Below are positions 7,478 through 14,896 of a stretch of DNA of 22,699 nt, piece by piece. Under the pieces are notes generated by a model. That model saw only the letters and a list, made by a program, of their open reading frames with translations. It searched no databases and was not told the origin of the DNA. The stretch's first letter is position 1. Every line of letters starts with the position of its first letter. This DNA is from SM23-73-3 sp964580215 (GTDB lineage Bacteria; Zixibacteria; MSB-5A5; SM1-73). The position numbers and the translations under genes were made by a program. The stretch spans positions 1 through 22,699 of the forward strand of contig CAZOJT010000047.1 in assembly GCA_964580215.1 (NCBI GenBank), written 5' to 3'.

Positions 7478-8200
7478 TTATTTTCTTATCCTAAGAGGCA
7501 GAAGTATCCACGGCTTAACCATACTCCACCAGCCGGAGAAGGGTTTGATCTTGGAATAACCTCTTTTCTGTTTGGGATAAATCATGGAGACCGGGACTTC
7601 TTTTATTCTGTATCCCAGGGTCAAAGCTTTATAATGAACGTAATACTCCAATTCGTATTTATCCAACCAATCTTGCCAAATATTGATCCTGGGATTTTCT
7701 AAAATACTCAGCTTATATGCGCGAAAGCCACAAGTCACATCAGTTCCTTTAAATCCTGTAACCGACGACACAAGGAAGGTAAAAAGTTTAATCATAATAT
7801 TTCTGAACAGGGGAAGATTCTCCTTTCGTCCTCCTTCCAGATATCGGGATCCCTGAACGTAATCGTAACCCTCCTCCAAAATTGGCTGCACTAATTTTGG
7901 TATGTCGGAGGGTTGCATTTTCCCGTTTCCCGCCATCAAAACGATAATATCATATCCATTTTTCTGTCCATATTCAATGGCGTCTTTGATAGTTTTTCCA
8001 ATGCCTAAGTTGACCTTGTGCCGGATAACCGGATAACTGAACTCCTGGATATATTGGGGAGTATCATCCGTTGATCCATCGTCAACCACAACCACGTCAT
8101 AGGGGGCGTGAGGGGGAAACTTGCTGAGGGTATCTTTGATTTTGATACCCTCATTGTATACATTTATCTCGACCAAGATTTTTTTTCTGGCATTTTGCAT
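7478..8200 (-). CDS. GT2 family glycosyltransferase, dolichol/polyprenyl-phosphate sugar synthase-like
   Basis: A 240-residue cytosolic glycosyltransferase of the DPM1/DPG synthase type, expected to move a sugar from a nucleotide donor to a lipid phosphate or a glycan intermediate. The fold is shown by EINVYNEG (11-18), VVVDDGSTDDT (37-47), NLGIGKTIKDAI (64-75), SRYLEGG (118-124) and the C-terminal GYRIKEVPVSMIYPKQKRGYSKIK (196-219). The position of the usual metal-binding DADG reads MAGNGK (89-94), so the DxD is AxN; a GNGK subfamily exists, so it may still be active. There is no clear membrane helix. It starts 50 bp after the HAD phosphatase gene on the same strand, with a weak ribosome binding site. 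Probably the distal gene of the surface-sugar group. Confidence 0.82.
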   Translation of the reverse strand: MQNARKKILVEINVYNEGIKIKDTLSKFPPHAPYDVVVVDDGSTDDTPQYIQEFSYPVIRHKVNLGIGKTIKDAIEYGQKNGYDIIVLMAGNGKMQPSDIPKLVQPILEEGYDYVQGSRYLEGGRKENLPLFRNIMIKLFTFLVSSVTGFKGTDVTCGFRAYKLSILENPRINIWQDWLDKYELEYYVHYKALTLGYRIKEVPVSMIYPKQKRGYSKIKPFSGWWSMVKPWILLPLRIRK

Positions 8201-8250
8201 TCCAATATGAGTTCAAAATCTTATAAAAAGCGGTCTGCCCTGGTATGGGA

Positions 8251-8895
8251 TCAGGTCTGAATTTTCCTGATTGCCTCGCTCAAAGAGTTAACGTCGTTAA
8301 TTATAATATCTGGAGAGGCCTTTTCCAAAAGTTCTTTGGTTCTGATGCCGCTTAAGACCGCACAGGTTTTTATCCCCAGATTTTTCCCGGCAATGATGTC
8401 CGCCTCCGTGTCGCCCACAATCAAGGAGTCTTGGTCCGTTAAAGTGCCGCTTTCTTGGATGAGCTTAATCTTTATTCTCCAATCGCCGTGATTATTATCC
8501 AGACTTAAGATTGTGGTGAAGTATTTTTTAAAATCAAAAAACTCCAGTTCCTGAAACAGGGTTTTCGAATTATTGCGTAGGGTAACTAAAATTAACTGAT
8601 GGTTTAGCATCAATTCCTCTAATACCTTTTCAGCTCCGAAAATTATTTTATCGTGCTTTAGATATTCGAAATTTTCGATCACCTCTAACCTTTTCTTTAT
8701 GTAATGCTCCACGAACTCCTGGGGGCAGGTTTGGAGGATGATTTGCGGAATAGGAGTACGCTCCTTTTTTAACTGCCAATACCTCTTCTTAGGCAGAGTC
8801 GGCAAGTCCCGTTCGCCCAAGATGTCTGAATAGATCCTGTAAAATTTATCAGAAACATCCAGAATGGGACCATCCAGATCGAAGTAGATTAGCAT
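8251..8895 (-). CDS. HAD-superfamily phosphatase (phosphoglycolate phosphatase-like)
   Basis: A 214-residue soluble HAD hydrolase. Motif I is YFDLDGPILD (D6 nucleophile, D8 acid/base), motif II is LVTLRN (103-108, T105), a likely motif III lysine is K144, and motif IV is VGDTEADIIAGKNLG (160-174). A helical cap between residues 15 and 85 makes it a class I member. These enzymes remove phosphate from small sugar phosphates or related metabolites; the exact substrate cannot be read from sequence. HAD phosphatases paired with ATP-grasp and epimerase genes are common in surface-polysaccharide clusters, which fits here: the epimerase ends 289 bp upstream and a glycosyltransferase follows 50 bp downstream. 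The ATG is preceded by AAGGAA at moderate distance. Confidence 0.8.
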   Translation of the reverse strand: MLIYFDLDGPILDVSDKFYRIYSDILGERDLPTLPKKRYWQLKKERTPIPQIILQTCPQEFVEHYIKKRLEVIENFEYLKHDKIIFGAEKVLEELMLNHQLILVTLRNNSKTLFQELEFFDFKKYFTTILSLDNNHGDWRIKIKLIQESGTLTDQDSLIVGDTEADIIAGKNLGIKTCAVLSGIRTKELLEKASPDIIINDVNSLSEAIRKIQT

Positions 8896-9184
8896 CTTTT
8901 TTTCCTTTCCAGTCCTGTTGAACTAAACAACAAAAATACTACACACTCTAACTCGTCGCTTGATTGAAATTAATACAGACAAACGAGAATTCTTATGAAT
9001 GTGCGTATGCACTCATACGAGCATACGCATCACCCTCCCCCTTGCCCCCTCCCATCAAGGTATAAACCATGTGGTTCATACCAAGGGAGGAGGTATGAAG
9101 TTCCCTCTCCCCTTGGGGGAGATTCGTATGAATGCTTCGCAGGGTTAGGGTGAGGGGAATGTAAGCTTATTCCTCGCGTTTGTA
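8896..9184. repeat. Nested repeat mosaic between epimerase and HAD genes
   Basis: At 9002-9030 TGCGTATGC and GCATACGCA form perfect 9-bp arms around ACTCATACGA, so 9002-9020 is a copy of the GCGTATGCACTCATACGA unit. A C-rich repeat follows (CACCCTCCCCCTTG), then a palindrome at 9059-9082 made of GGTATAAACC, ATGT and GGTTCATACC. The other arm of the C-rich repeat (TCCCTCTCCCCTTGGGGGAG, about 9101-9120) is broken at 9122-9140 by TTCGTATGAATGCTTCGC before AGGGTTAGGGTGAGGGG resumes. Small palindromic units thus appear to be lodged inside a larger repeat. No gene is visible. Confidence 0.7.
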
Positions 9185-10186
9185 TTAATAGCTCATCTTA
9201 ACCCATCTGTTTGAATTCTCTCTTAACCACTGATACTCCCTTTTTAGCCCATCCGCTAGATTGGTCTTTGCCTCCCAATTCAAAAACGATTTTGCCTTGC
9301 TGGGATCCAACACCATCTGTTTTAGCTCCATGGGGAGCCTCATTCTTCCATCCACCATCTTTGATCTCTGCCCCTCCTCCACCTCCTCATGGATTATCTT
9401 TGAATTGGTATCAATGCAGGAGGTTATTGTCTCCGCCAGCTTTTGAATGGAGGTGGCAATTCCTGTGGATACGTTAAACACCTGGTTATCTGCTTCTTCT
9501 TTTTCCACACACAAATTATGCAGCTTTACCAAGTCCTCCACGAAGGTAAAATCTCTTTGCTGGTCTCCTTGCCCAAACACCACCAATGGTTTATTCTCCA
9601 TTGCTCTTTTCAGAAATATGGTCAGAACCCTTCCGTACCATTCCTTTGGTCCATAAATTATAGCATACCTGAGGCTCACCACCGGAATTCTGTAAAGCTG
9701 GGCATAGATCTGGCCATATTTTTCCGCGGCTAATTTGCTGGCTCCATAAGCCCAGTTGGGATTAGTTGGATGCTTGTCTTCGTCTTCAGGGACATACTGG
9801 GCTTGTCCATAAATACAGGCGGAGGATGCATTTATAATTTTGGATACATTGTTCTTAACAGAGGCGTTTAAAACGTTTATGGTGCCCACCGTATTGGAAT
9901 TCAGATCTTCGACCGGATCGTCAACGCACTTGGTGATCTCTAATTGGGCCGCGTGGTGGGAGACGACCTCTATCCCTTTGATCTCTTTTTCTAACAATTC
10001 ATAATCAAGGATGTCCCCCCGAATTATTTCCACATCCTTTTTCACCACATCTAAATTTTCTAAAAGCCCGGCGCTGAAATTGTCATAAACTTTAACCTTA
10101 GCCCCAGCTTTAATCAAGCTTTCCACTATATGAGAGCCAATGAAGCCAGCCCCTCCGGTGACCAAGATTCTTTTCCCTGCAATCAT
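9185..10186 (-). CDS. NAD-dependent epimerase/dehydratase (UDP-glucose 4-epimerase-like, extended SDR)
   Basis: A 333-residue extended short-chain dehydrogenase acting on nucleotide sugars in the cytosol. The cofactor site is TGGAGFIGSH (10-19), the dinucleotide ribose contact is YDNFSAG (34-40), the catalytic serine is within NASSACIYG (119-127), and the YxxxK pair is Y147/K151 in YGASKLAAEKY. RYAIIYGP and the RDFTFVEDL substrate-domain motifs follow. Length and motifs match UDP-glucose/UDP-GlcNAc 4-epimerase or related NDP-sugar enzymes; the precise sugar is not determinable. The ATG lies 23 bp after the ATP-grasp stop, so the two are co-transcribed. The ribosome binding site is weak and distant (GGGGAAG about 12 bases upstream). 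Confidence 0.87.
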   Translation of the reverse strand: MIAGKRILVTGGAGFIGSHIVESLIKAGAKVKVYDNFSAGLLENLDVVKKDVEIIRGDILDYELLEKEIKGIEVVSHHAAQLEITKCVDDPVEDLNSNTVGTINVLNASVKNNVSKIINASSACIYGQAQYVPEDEDKHPTNPNWAYGASKLAAEKYGQIYAQLYRIPVVSLRYAIIYGPKEWYGRVLTIFLKRAMENKPLVVFGQGDQQRDFTFVEDLVKLHNLCVEKEEADNQVFNVSTGIATSIQKLAETITSCIDTNSKIIHEEVEEGQRSKMVDGRMRLPMELKQMVLDPSKAKSFLNWEAKTNLADGLKREYQWLRENSNRWVKMSY

Positions 10187-10209
10187 TTAGATATATCTTC
10201 CCCTTAAAC

Positions 10210-11205
10210 TCAAGTTAGCTTTGGTATGGGCTTGACCTTGCCGTCCTTTCCGATGAAGACCTCCTCCCAATATCTAAGCATTAAAACTCCATCCTCGAAT
10301 TCTCCGATTCGAGGTTTGACCTTTTCACCCAAAGCTATTTTAGCCAACAAAAGAGGGCTATTGAAACCGGCAGCCAAACTCAAAACCAAAGTTCCGGAAT
10401 AGCGGGGGTTAGCCTCAAAAAATACTAAGCCATTGTCGGTCTGGAAAAACTGTATGTTGCAGTGTCCAATAATCTTTCCTTTCTCCATGATCAACTTTCC
10501 ATACCGGATCATCTCATCATCTTTCACGGTTATCCCCTTGTAGGAAAGCCCCACTTTGGTCTCGATTCTCTGCCGGGGGAGCACCTCGATTACGTTGCCC
10601 TCAAAGTCCGACAAAGCATCAATAGTAAACTCTTTTCCGTCATGAAAATCCTGAACAATGAAATCCTCACAGGTGCTGGAGTAATATTCCAACTCAGAAG
10701 GATTGTTGATCTTGTGAACGTCCAAGGTGGCTCGTCCCTCTCTGGGCTTCATAAACAGGGGATATTTCAGACTCTGGGGGTCCTTCAACTCCTCTTCAGA
10801 ATAAGTTCGGGGCGTGGGAATGTTGTTTTCGGTAAAAAACTGGTAGGTCTTGTCCTTCTCGTTGAAGATGGAGATGGTTTCCGGGCTGGAGATGGCAACT
10901 TTGCATCCAAGTTCTTCGAAAAGGTTTGTGTTACGAGCTATCTTCTGAAATTCATAGTCCACTATGGGGATGAGAAGCCCAATCTTCTCCTTTTTGCAGA
11001 TGCTCAAAAGCTCATCTAAGAAACTTGGATCCTTAGCCATGGGGACGGTATAAAATGAATGGCTGAAATATCTCGCAGTAGATTGCGGGTTCATATCCAT
11101 CGTGGTTATTCTTACGTCAATTTCTTTTTGCTGTCTGAATCCCTTGATTACCGATTGACAAGTGGCAGTGCCTGCACCGCTGATCAATACATTAATCCTT
11201 TTCAT
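10210..11205 (-). CDS. ATP-grasp ligase (carbamoyl-phosphate-synthase-large-like)
   Basis: A 331-residue ATP-grasp enzyme that should activate a carboxylate with ATP and join it to an amine or similar group. The N-terminal pre-ATP-grasp domain has LISGAGTATCQSVIKGF (7-23). The ATP-binding core includes YPLFMKPREGRAT (148-160, K153), IVQDFHDGKEFTIDAL (183-198) and the metal-binding FFEANPRYSGT (262-272, E264 and N266). Proteins of this kind, paired with HAD phosphatases and epimerases, occur in O-antigen and capsule clusters, where they may decorate sugars; the substrate here is unknown. The start has a good GGAGGA about six bases before the ATG. A strong promoter lies 133 bp upstream, implying a 5' leader of roughly 125 nt. 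Confidence 0.82.
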   Translation of the reverse strand: MKRINVLISGAGTATCQSVIKGFRQQKEIDVRITTMDMNPQSTARYFSHSFYTVPMAKDPSFLDELLSICKKEKIGLLIPIVDYEFQKIARNTNLFEELGCKVAISSPETISIFNEKDKTYQFFTENNIPTPRTYSEEELKDPQSLKYPLFMKPREGRATLDVHKINNPSELEYYSSTCEDFIVQDFHDGKEFTIDALSDFEGNVIEVLPRQRIETKVGLSYKGITVKDDEMIRYGKLIMEKGKIIGHCNIQFFQTDNGLVFFEANPRYSGTLVLSLAAGFNSPLLLAKIALGEKVKPRIGEFEDGVLMLRYWEEVFIGKDGKVKPIPKLT

Positions 11206-11337
11206 ACTCTTCCTCCGAAGTAAAAATTTAAGTGACTGGTTTTTGTTTTCAAAAAAGCGTCTGGTGTTCCGTCTAACCTTTGATCAGAAATCATTTCACC
11301 TGAAATATATCGGTCATTCAACAACACCCTTCATTCT

Positions 11338-11365
11338 ATTATACTCGATAGAACGTTGAAGTCAA
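11338..11365 (-). promoter_or_regulatory. Sigma-70-type promoter for the ATP-grasp/epimerase operon
   Basis: Read on the minus strand, TTGACT (11365-11360) is followed after 16 bp by a consensus TATAAT (11343-11338). The predicted start is near 11331, about 125 nt before the ATP-grasp ATG. The -35 box lies about 16 bp from the 12-bp terminal repeat of a hairpin element (11382-11503). Confidence 0.7.
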
Positions 11366-11381
11366 GGGTTTTTTGCGAGGT

Positions 11382-11503
11382 CTCTGAAAAAGTGCAGAAA
11401 TCGGGCGGGCTAAGAGCCCGCCCTACGCGCTCGGGTATTGAATAACAATGATTTAGCCCGCGTAGGCGGGGCTCCCAGCCCCGCAAGAACGACTTTTTCA
11501 GAG
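11382..11503. repeat. MITE-like element: paired hairpins inside 12-bp terminal inverted repeats
   Basis: CTCTGAAAAAGT (11382-11393) and its exact complement ACTTTTTCAGAG (11492-11503) flank two GC hairpins: GGGCGGGC-TAAGA-GCCCGCCC (11403-11423) and one built from GCGGGGCT and AGCCCCGC (11466-11484). There is no coding capacity. A similar terminus recurs alone at 13180-13193. The rest of the 11206-11800 gap holds the promoter at 11338-11365 and the hairpin at 11723-11760; nothing else is recognisable. Confidence 0.65.
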
Positions 11504-11722
11504 CTCTCTTTGCGATACACCAATTGAATCTACAATTTTATCCATATTCAAACGAGAGAAAATTGGATGATTATTGAACACTTCAAATATTTTTCGCTTA
11601 CGGAAAGCTGACTTTTTCATCTTACCATTGTAATATATCTATTTGATCATCTATTTAAGGATGGTCCACCTCCCTGCGAACCTGAACCTCAGGCAAGTTT
11701 TTCACATAATTGTTGGCAAATG

Positions 11723-11760
11723 CGTACGGCTGAATTCTATGGAGAGAACTCAGCCGTATG
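11723..11760. terminator. Stem-loop downstream of the Gfo/Idh/MocA gene
   Basis: TACGGCTGA (11725-11733) pairs perfectly with TCAGCCGTA (11750-11758), extendable by two pairs, around a 16-nt loop. A T5 run follows on the plus strand, whereas the nearby gene is transcribed on the minus strand and has no T-tract after the stem. It may protect an mRNA 3' end or end plus-strand antisense transcription. Weak as an intrinsic terminator. Confidence 0.35.
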
Positions 11761-11800
11761 TTTTTGAAAATATTCTATTCGGGTAGTTCGAGTCTGCGAT

Positions 11801-12805
11801 CTATACTCTAATCAGCTTCCCTTTATTTTTCATGGACTCGGTGGAGGCCTGCAGGAGTTTAACCACCTTCAACCCAGCCTCTCCATCCGTCAGTGGCTTT
11901 CTGTTTTGATTAACAGAATCGACAAACTCCTTGCTCACCAGCTTCAATGCTTCGGTGGAATCCAGCTTGGGAGCCAGCATGTCGCCTGAGCGATACTGAA
12001 TTAACATCTGATATACGTCCTCCTTTTTCTCAGAGTAGCTAACTCCCTTATCGTAGATTTTTATCTTCTCACTGGGCTCGGTATCATCATATACGATCAT
12101 CCTCTTGGTGCCTCCGATCAGGGTGGTCCTGACCTTAACCGGAGCCAGCCAGTTGACATGCAGGTGGCCCAAAAGATTGCCAGGATATTGTACCGTAACA
12201 TAGGCGATATTCTCCAGATCACCGAGATGGCATACCCCAACCGCCGAAACCATCTCCGGCTCCTTCTGCAAAAGATAATCCATGATGGAGAAATCGTGCG
12301 GAGCCAGATCCCAGATCACGTTTACGTCGTGCTGGAACAGTCCCAGATTCACCCGCACGGAGTCGAAATAGTAGATGTCGCCCAGCTCGCCTTTTTGTAC
12401 CATCTCTTTCATCTTTCTCACTGCTCCGGTATAGAGGAAGGTGTGATCTACCATCAACACCTTTTTCTTCTTCTCCGCCAAATCGATCAACTTCTCCGAT
12501 TCCTCCACAGTTGCGGTCATAGGTTTTTCTAAAAGCACATGCTTGTCATTTTCCAAAGCCTCCTGGGCTAACGGAAAATGACTGGAAACCGGAGTGCAGA
12601 TAACCACGGCGTCAATGTCTGGGTCCTTCATTATATCTTTGTAATCGGTGGTGGTCTTAACAGAAGGGTAGCTGGTCGCTACTAAATTTAGTCTCTCTTT
12701 ACTCACATCGCACACACAAGCGACGTTGGCATCCTTGTTGGCGTAGAAATTGCGAACCTGATTAGGACCCCAATAACCATAACCGACAACTCCTAACTTA
12801 ATCAT
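11801..12805 (-). CDS. Gfo/Idh/MocA family NAD(P)-dependent sugar oxidoreductase
   Basis: A 334-residue soluble dehydrogenase. The N-terminal Rossmann fold has KLGVVGYGYWGPNQVRNF, a second strand ending in CDVSKERL, and VICTPVSSH. The family signature EKPMTATVEESEKLI supplies the catalytic-site lysine of the EKP motif, and the C-terminal domain contains GxxxHDVNVIWDLAPHD with the conserved histidine pair region. Relatives oxidise or reduce sugars or UDP-sugars such as UDP-GlcNAc-derived acids; the precise substrate is unclear. I place the start at the ATG at 12805, which has GAGG five bases upstream; a GTG one codon earlier is open but too close to that site. It stands alone with its own promoter, upstream of the surface-sugar operon. 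Confidence 0.85.
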   Translation of the reverse strand: MIKLGVVGYGYWGPNQVRNFYANKDANVACVCDVSKERLNLVATSYPSVKTTTDYKDIMKDPDIDAVVICTPVSSHFPLAQEALENDKHVLLEKPMTATVEESEKLIDLAEKKKKVLMVDHTFLYTGAVRKMKEMVQKGELGDIYYFDSVRVNLGLFQHDVNVIWDLAPHDFSIMDYLLQKEPEMVSAVGVCHLGDLENIAYVTVQYPGNLLGHLHVNWLAPVKVRTTLIGGTKRMIVYDDTEPSEKIKIYDKGVSYSEKKEDVYQMLIQYRSGDMLAPKLDSTEALKLVSKEFVDSVNQNRKPLTDGEAGLKVVKLLQASTESMKNKGKLIRV

Positions 12806-12909
12806 CACTACCTCGGAAGTTTAAAATGTTAATAGCTCAACAAACACGCTTGAAATTAAACGGAAAAGGCTGAAAAGTCAACAGCTTTGAACGAAATCTT
12901 AGGAAAAGT

Positions 12910-12939
12910 CTAATAGAAACAGTTTTGCTGGAGTGTCAA
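12910..12939 (-). promoter_or_regulatory. Candidate promoter for the Gfo/Idh/MocA gene
   Basis: On the minus strand a consensus TTGACA (12939-12934) is followed after 18 bp by TATTAG (12915-12910). The predicted start near 12903 gives a leader of about 98 nt. It lies just beside the hairpin element that begins at 12946. Confidence 0.5.
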
Positions 12940-12945
12940 GCTTTT

Positions 12946-13066
12946 GGGCTTGTTGAAAAAGCTACACTCCGGGGCGGGATGAATTCCCGCCCCCTATGGG
13001 AGAGGATTACTTATCATTCATAGGGCAGGGCATTTAGCCCGGCCAAAATGGTTTTTCAACAGTCCC
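12946..13066. repeat. MITE-like element with TTGAAAAA/TTTTTCAA ends and paired hairpins
   Basis: Terminal inverted repeats TGTTGAAAAA (12951-12960) and TTTTTCAACA (13052-13061) match perfectly, and outer GGG/CCC extend them. Inside are hairpin GGGGCGGGA-TGAAT-TCCCGCCCC (12971-12993) and hairpin GGGC-ATTTA-GCCC (13028-13040). The plan is like that of 11382-11503. The gap continues with a GGTTCACC-TGAA-GGTGAACA hairpin (13136-13155) and a solo TTTTTCAGAGACCT end (13180-13193). Confidence 0.65.
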
Positions 13067-13135
13067 TTTAGCTTGACATGAAAATTCCTGTCCTCAGGGT
13101 CCCGCCTTGCTGGAAAAGACAAAAAGCTTCAGCTT

Positions 13136-13193
13136 GGTTCACCTGAAGGTGAACACTCCAAATTGCCCTTTTAAAGTAGTTTTTCAGAGACCT
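13136..13193. repeat. GGTTCACC hairpin plus solo element end downstream of the MBL exonuclease gene
   Basis: GGTTCACC (13136-13143), TGAA, GGTGAACA (13148-13155) form a short stem-loop. TTTTTCAGAGACCT at 13180-13193 is the complement of the left end of the 11382 element (AGGTCTCTGAAAAA). These lie just downstream of the exonuclease stop. Confidence 0.5.
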
Positions 13194-13213
13194 TGGAACA
13201 ACTTATTTGAGTT

Positions 13214-14215
13214 TCAGGCAAATAAATCATAATTTGTAAGTAAGTCCTTGCTGAAAGTCGCCTTGGCTTTGGTGCTTTCCTTAAGCGGCTCTGCATCAAA
13301 TCCTTCCTCTCTTAAAAACTTCACAAACTCCGCAAAACCGTGCACGGTGTAGATTTTTTGGGGCTGAGCTTTCTTTACATATTCCATGAGTTCGGAAAAA
13401 TCGGCATGATCGGACAACGGGATAGCTTCATCCACCCCGTAGTAATCTTTGGCTCCCTGGTCCATAGCCCAGCCGGTTAATATGGCAATTCTCTTTCGGG
13501 ATATGTTCTCAATCATTCGCGATTTCTTCACCCAGGGAGGGGCAATAAGCACCCTGCCCTCCAGATTCCCGGCTTGATAATGTTCGTATTTTTTAAATTT
13601 TACTCCGAACTCCTCATATATTTTGGTAATATTATAGATCGTCGGGTGCACGGAAAGCTTAAAGCCTCGGTTGGACAGAATCTTCATAGCCTCTTGCGCT
13701 TTGCCCAGAGAATAAGCTAAAAAGATTGGTGTTTTTTCTTTTGCCTGAGCCTCCTCCACAAATTCGGTCATCCGCGCATGCACCTCTCGTGGATGAGGAA
13801 ACACATATTGGGGAAGCCCGAAGGTGGACTCCATGATGAGGATATCACATGTTTTGATTTCCGCTTTTTTTACGGTTAGGCCTTTTCGCAGTTTGAAATC
13901 TCCGGTATAGACTATCCTTGTCCCGTCTTTTTCTATCAGTATCTGGGCTCCACCTAAGATGTGACCCGATGGGAAAAGTTCCACCTTTACCCCTTTTAAT
14001 CTTTTGGGACGGTTGTATTCCAAGATGTTGAATTTTGCTTTTCCGAAGCGGTGCTCATACAATCTGGCGGTTTCCTTGGTGGCAAGAATTTCGGTATGTC
14101 TGACGGCATGGTCGGTGTGGGCATGGGAAACAAAGCAGAAGTCAGCCTTTCTTCGGGCATCCAGCCACAACCCGGTGCCTTTTATGTGAATACCATTTTC
14201 AAATTCAATCAGCAA
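13214..14215 (-). CDS. MBL-fold exonuclease (COG1236 / ligase-associated exonuclease-like)
   Basis: A metallo-beta-lactamase-fold nuclease of about 333 residues. Zinc ligands appear in order: SHAHTDHA (H, H, D and H near residues 31-36), SGHILGG, YTGDF, LSDHADF and, near the end, YTVHG. The beta-CASP-like middle part is compact, and GWAMDQGAKDYYGVDEAIPLSDHADFSEL resembles DNA-ligase-associated exonucleases more than the long CPSF-like RNA nucleases, although no ligase or helicase partner is nearby. The substrate (RNA or single-stranded DNA) is therefore open. An in-frame TGA sits immediately upstream, leaving only TTG starts: TTG at 14215 has GAGG seven bases before it, whereas TTG at 14221 is too close. 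Apparently a single-gene unit. Confidence 0.82.
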   Translation of the reverse strand: MLIEFENGIHIKGTGLWLDARRKADFCFVSHAHTDHAVRHTEILATKETARLYEHRFGKAKFNILEYNRPKRLKGVKVELFPSGHILGGAQILIEKDGTRIVYTGDFKLRKGLTVKKAEIKTCDILIMESTFGLPQYVFPHPREVHARMTEFVEEAQAKEKTPIFLAYSLGKAQEAMKILSNRGFKLSVHPTIYNITKIYEEFGVKFKKYEHYQAGNLEGRVLIAPPWVKKSRMIENISRKRIAILTGWAMDQGAKDYYGVDEAIPLSDHADFSELMEYVKKAQPQKIYTVHGFAEFVKFLREEGFDAEPLKESTKAKATFSKDLLTNYDLFA

Positions 14216-14348
14216 AGTCAAACCTCAAGATCATTTTTGTTCCATATTCTGGTGTAGAACAAATTCCAGCGCCTATATAGGTGGATAGTTTATTAACCAG
14301 AGGAGAGGAATGAACTCTACCTAAGGAGGTAACCCTGGTTGACTCATA

Positions 14349-14370
14349 GGGCAGGCAAGAATGCCTGCCC
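14349..14370. repeat. Single GC hairpin of the dispersed family
   Basis: GGGCAGGC (14349-14356) pairs with GCCTGCCC (14363-14370). It is preceded by CATA and followed by TACC, the same flanks seen on related hairpins near 13021 and 15204. It lies downstream of the adenosine-specific kinase stop. The rest of the 14216-14410 gap shows nothing else recognisable. Confidence 0.5.
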
Positions 14371-14410
14371 TACCTTATTGGTTTTCAAAAAGTTTTAAAG
14401 GCTCTTGCTG

Positions 14411-14896
14411 TTAACTGAGCTTATACCCGATTCTCCTCAAAAACTGCTTTCTCTCTTTGACCTCATCTTCAGTTTCCACTCTCTTGGGGACAAAACCATC
14501 TATCACTCCCACGATCCCCCTTCCCTGTTCGGTCTCGGCTATTATCAATTGTAACTGGTTAGCGGTAGCACAGAAGATTCCGCAGACCTCAGGACAATTC
14601 TTGATGGCATTCAACACATTGATGGGATAGGCACCTCTGATATAGATTATAAATGTGTGACCCGCCCCGATGTCAAAGGCACTCTGAGCGGCTAATTTTT
14701 TCAGCTCAACATCGTTTCCTTCCGACCTTACCAGACACGGCCCGGAAGCTTCGCAAAAAGCCAGACCAAATCTTATCCCCGGCACAGACTCAACCAGGAT
14801 CTCATATAAATCCTCTGCTGTTTTGATAAAATGGGTTTGTCCCACGATCACGTTGGTCTTTTCCGGCAGGTGCACCTTATATACTCTGAATTCCAT
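14411..14896 (-). CDS. Adenosine-specific kinase (COG1839 / DUF355 family)
   Basis: A 161-residue soluble protein matching the adenosine-specific kinase family, known mainly from archaea and anaerobic or thermophilic bacteria and named from a structure with bound adenosine nucleotides. Conserved stretches are FGLAFCEASGPCLVR (43-57), GAGHTFIIYIRGAYPINVL (77-95), CATANQLQLI (109-118) and GRGIVGVIDG (125-134). The length is standard. The true metabolic role of the family is poorly defined; nucleoside salvage is the usual guess. The ATG has a clear GGAGGG six bases upstream. A perfect GC palindrome sits in the leader about 36 nt before the start. No functional link with the neighbours is evident. 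Confidence 0.87.
   Translation of the reverse strand: MEFRVYKVHLPEKTNVIVGQTHFIKTAEDLYEILVESVPGIRFGLAFCEASGPCLVRSEGNDVELKKLAAQSAFDIGAGHTFIIYIRGAYPINVLNAIKNCPEVCGIFCATANQLQLIIAETEQGRGIVGVIDGFVPKRVETEDEVKERKQFLRRIGYKLS

Noticed and set aside
10462..11019. Long 185-codon plus-strand frame
   Set aside because: Fully antisense to the well-supported ATP-grasp gene; no recognisable domain.
12158..12532. 124-codon plus-strand frame rich in His, Leu and Gln
   Set aside because: Antisense to the Gfo/Idh/MocA gene, reflecting its codon use.
13214..14221. Partnership of the MBL exonuclease with a DNA ligase-Lhr repair module
   Set aside because: The protein resembles that exonuclease type, but no ligase or helicase gene is present in the window.
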